Assembly (NCBI GenBank): GCA_028696365.1
Contig: JAQVHG010000155.1
Location: forward strand, 1 to 5,609
Source: Methanofollis sp.
Lineage (GTDB): Archaea; Halobacteriota; Methanomicrobia; Methanomicrobiales; Methanofollaceae
DNA: 5,609 nucleotides
Direction of reading: 5' to 3'
In this document: piece by piece, positions 5,081 to 5,609 of the stretch
Position numbering within the stretch: position 1 is the stretch's first letter
Layout of the letters: every line of letters begins with the position of its first letter
Translations under genes and position numbers: made by a program
Notes under the pieces: model-generated
What the model was told of the DNA's origin: nothing
Database searches by the model: none
The model's input: the letters and a program-made list of their open reading frames with translations, nothing else

Positions 5081-5087
5081 AGGAGGG
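5081..5087 (+). promoter_or_regulatory. Ribosome binding site AGGAGGG with unusual spacing
   Basis: AGGAGGG is a near-perfect Shine-Dalgarno sequence. From the end of GGAGG (5086) there are 12 nt to the only nearby ATG (5099), which is longer than usual. An ACG at 5095, in the frame of the signal peptide, is 8 nt away. The site confirms that translation starts here but does not settle the frame. Confidence 0.7.
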
Positions 5088-5098
5088 AACCCCCACGA

Positions 5099-5609
5099 AT
5101 GACCAACACTTTTTCAGACGATTTTCAGAGAAAATCAACAGTACCGCACTCGTCCATTTCTTTGGCATACTCCTGCTCGCCCTTGCCCTTGCCTCCCCGC
5201 CGGCGGCGGCAGCGGAGTGGACGGTCGGAAGCGATGGCTGCAACTTCACCACCATCGGTGCGGCGCTCTCAAACACCTCGGTGACGGCAGGCGACGTCAT
5301 CCTCATACATCCGGGCACCTATGCAGAGACCGTTTATGTGTCTAAGCCCCTCACCCTCAGGGGCGAGGCGGGCGCGACGGTGAACGGCGGGATCACGATC
5401 ACCGCCGCCGGTGCGAAGGTCGAGGACCTCACCGTCAACGGGGCTGCGGGTTCCAAGACCATCGAGGTCAGAGCCAGCGATGCCGTGGTACGGGGGTGCA
5501 CGGTCTCCGGCGGTGAAACCGGGATCTCTATCGAATCCGCGACGAACTGCACCGTGGAGGAGTGCACACTGGACGACACTATCACATTCATTGGCATCGC
5601 CCTCTCCGG
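5099..5609 (+). CDS. Secreted right-handed beta-helix surface protein (partial, apparent frameshift just after the start)
   Basis: The true reading frame (codons from 5098, 5101 and so on) is open to the window end with no stop. It encodes FFRRFSEKINSTALVHFFGI, then a hydrophobic ILLLALALAS segment and an AAAAEW cleavage region, a clear Sec signal peptide. The mature part starts WTVGSDGCNFTTIGAALSN and continues GDVILIHPGTYAETVYVSKP with LTLRGE. This is the opening of a NosD/pectate-lyase-like beta helix, followed by rungs such as GCTVSGGETGISIESATNCT. Such proteins are common cell-surface or S-layer-associated proteins in methanogens; ligand and exact role are unknown. No ATG, GTG or TTG opens this frame. 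The ATG at 5099 after the AGGAGGG site is one base out of register, and one extra T in the five-T run 5110-5114 would join them as MTNTFFRRF. The C-terminal sorting signal is outside the window. Confidence 0.85.

Noticed and set aside
5099..5284. 61-residue ORF from the ATG behind the AGGAGGG site
   Set aside because: Its sequence after the first few codons is P/R/S-rich nonsense, while the neighbouring frame has a signal peptide and beta-helix repeats.
1..5609. tRNA, rRNA or CRISPR array
   Set aside because: No tRNA T-loop/anticodon pattern, no rRNA signature and no regularly spaced 20-40-bp direct repeats were seen. The only phased direct repeats are the three 9-mers at 2440-2470.

Overview
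The window looks like a piece of a GC-rich methanogenic archaeon, most likely a member of Methanomicrobiales (Methanoculleus/Methanofollis-like). This is inferred from a compact gatC-gatA pair, archaeal TATA-type promoters, a stand-alone asparagine-synthase-like protein and a secreted beta-helix surface protein. No database search was possible, so the taxonomic placement is an inference.

Layout. (1) Positions 1-1312, minus strand: gatC followed with no gap by gatA. gatA runs off the left edge of the window. Together they encode two subunits of the tRNA-dependent amidotransferase. (2) Positions 1313-3527: a 2.2-kb stretch with no convincing gene. It holds the gatC promoter, a complete MITE-like element (1738-2011) with terminal inverted repeats and an 8-bp target-site duplication, two further members of the same repeat family (from 2636 and about 3061), a perfect 18-bp palindrome inside a larger one (2354-2397) and three helically phased copies of CTGCTGAAA (2440-2470). 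(3) Positions 3528-4544, minus strand: a 338-residue asparagine-synthase-family protein without the catalytic cysteine of the usual glutaminase domain, interrupted by an 11-C tract. (4) Positions 4545-5098: a divergent intergenic region with a fourth repeat copy, a short coding-like tail and the promoter of the next gene. (5) Positions 5099 to the right edge, plus strand: the start of a secreted right-handed beta-helix protein. Its obvious ATG is one base out of frame with its signal peptide.

How the parts relate. GatCAB converts misacylated Asp-tRNA(Asn) (and in some organisms Glu-tRNA(Gln)) to the amide form, and the asparagine-synthase-like protein belongs to the other amidation chemistry for Asp/Asn. 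They are co-oriented, but 2.2 kb of repeat-rich DNA and a separate gatC promoter lie between them, so an operon is unlikely. The most novel material is the intergenic repeat family. It combines IS6-like ends and 8-bp duplication in one copy with a conserved nested hairpin (TGCCTTCCC/GGGAAGGC) in all copies.
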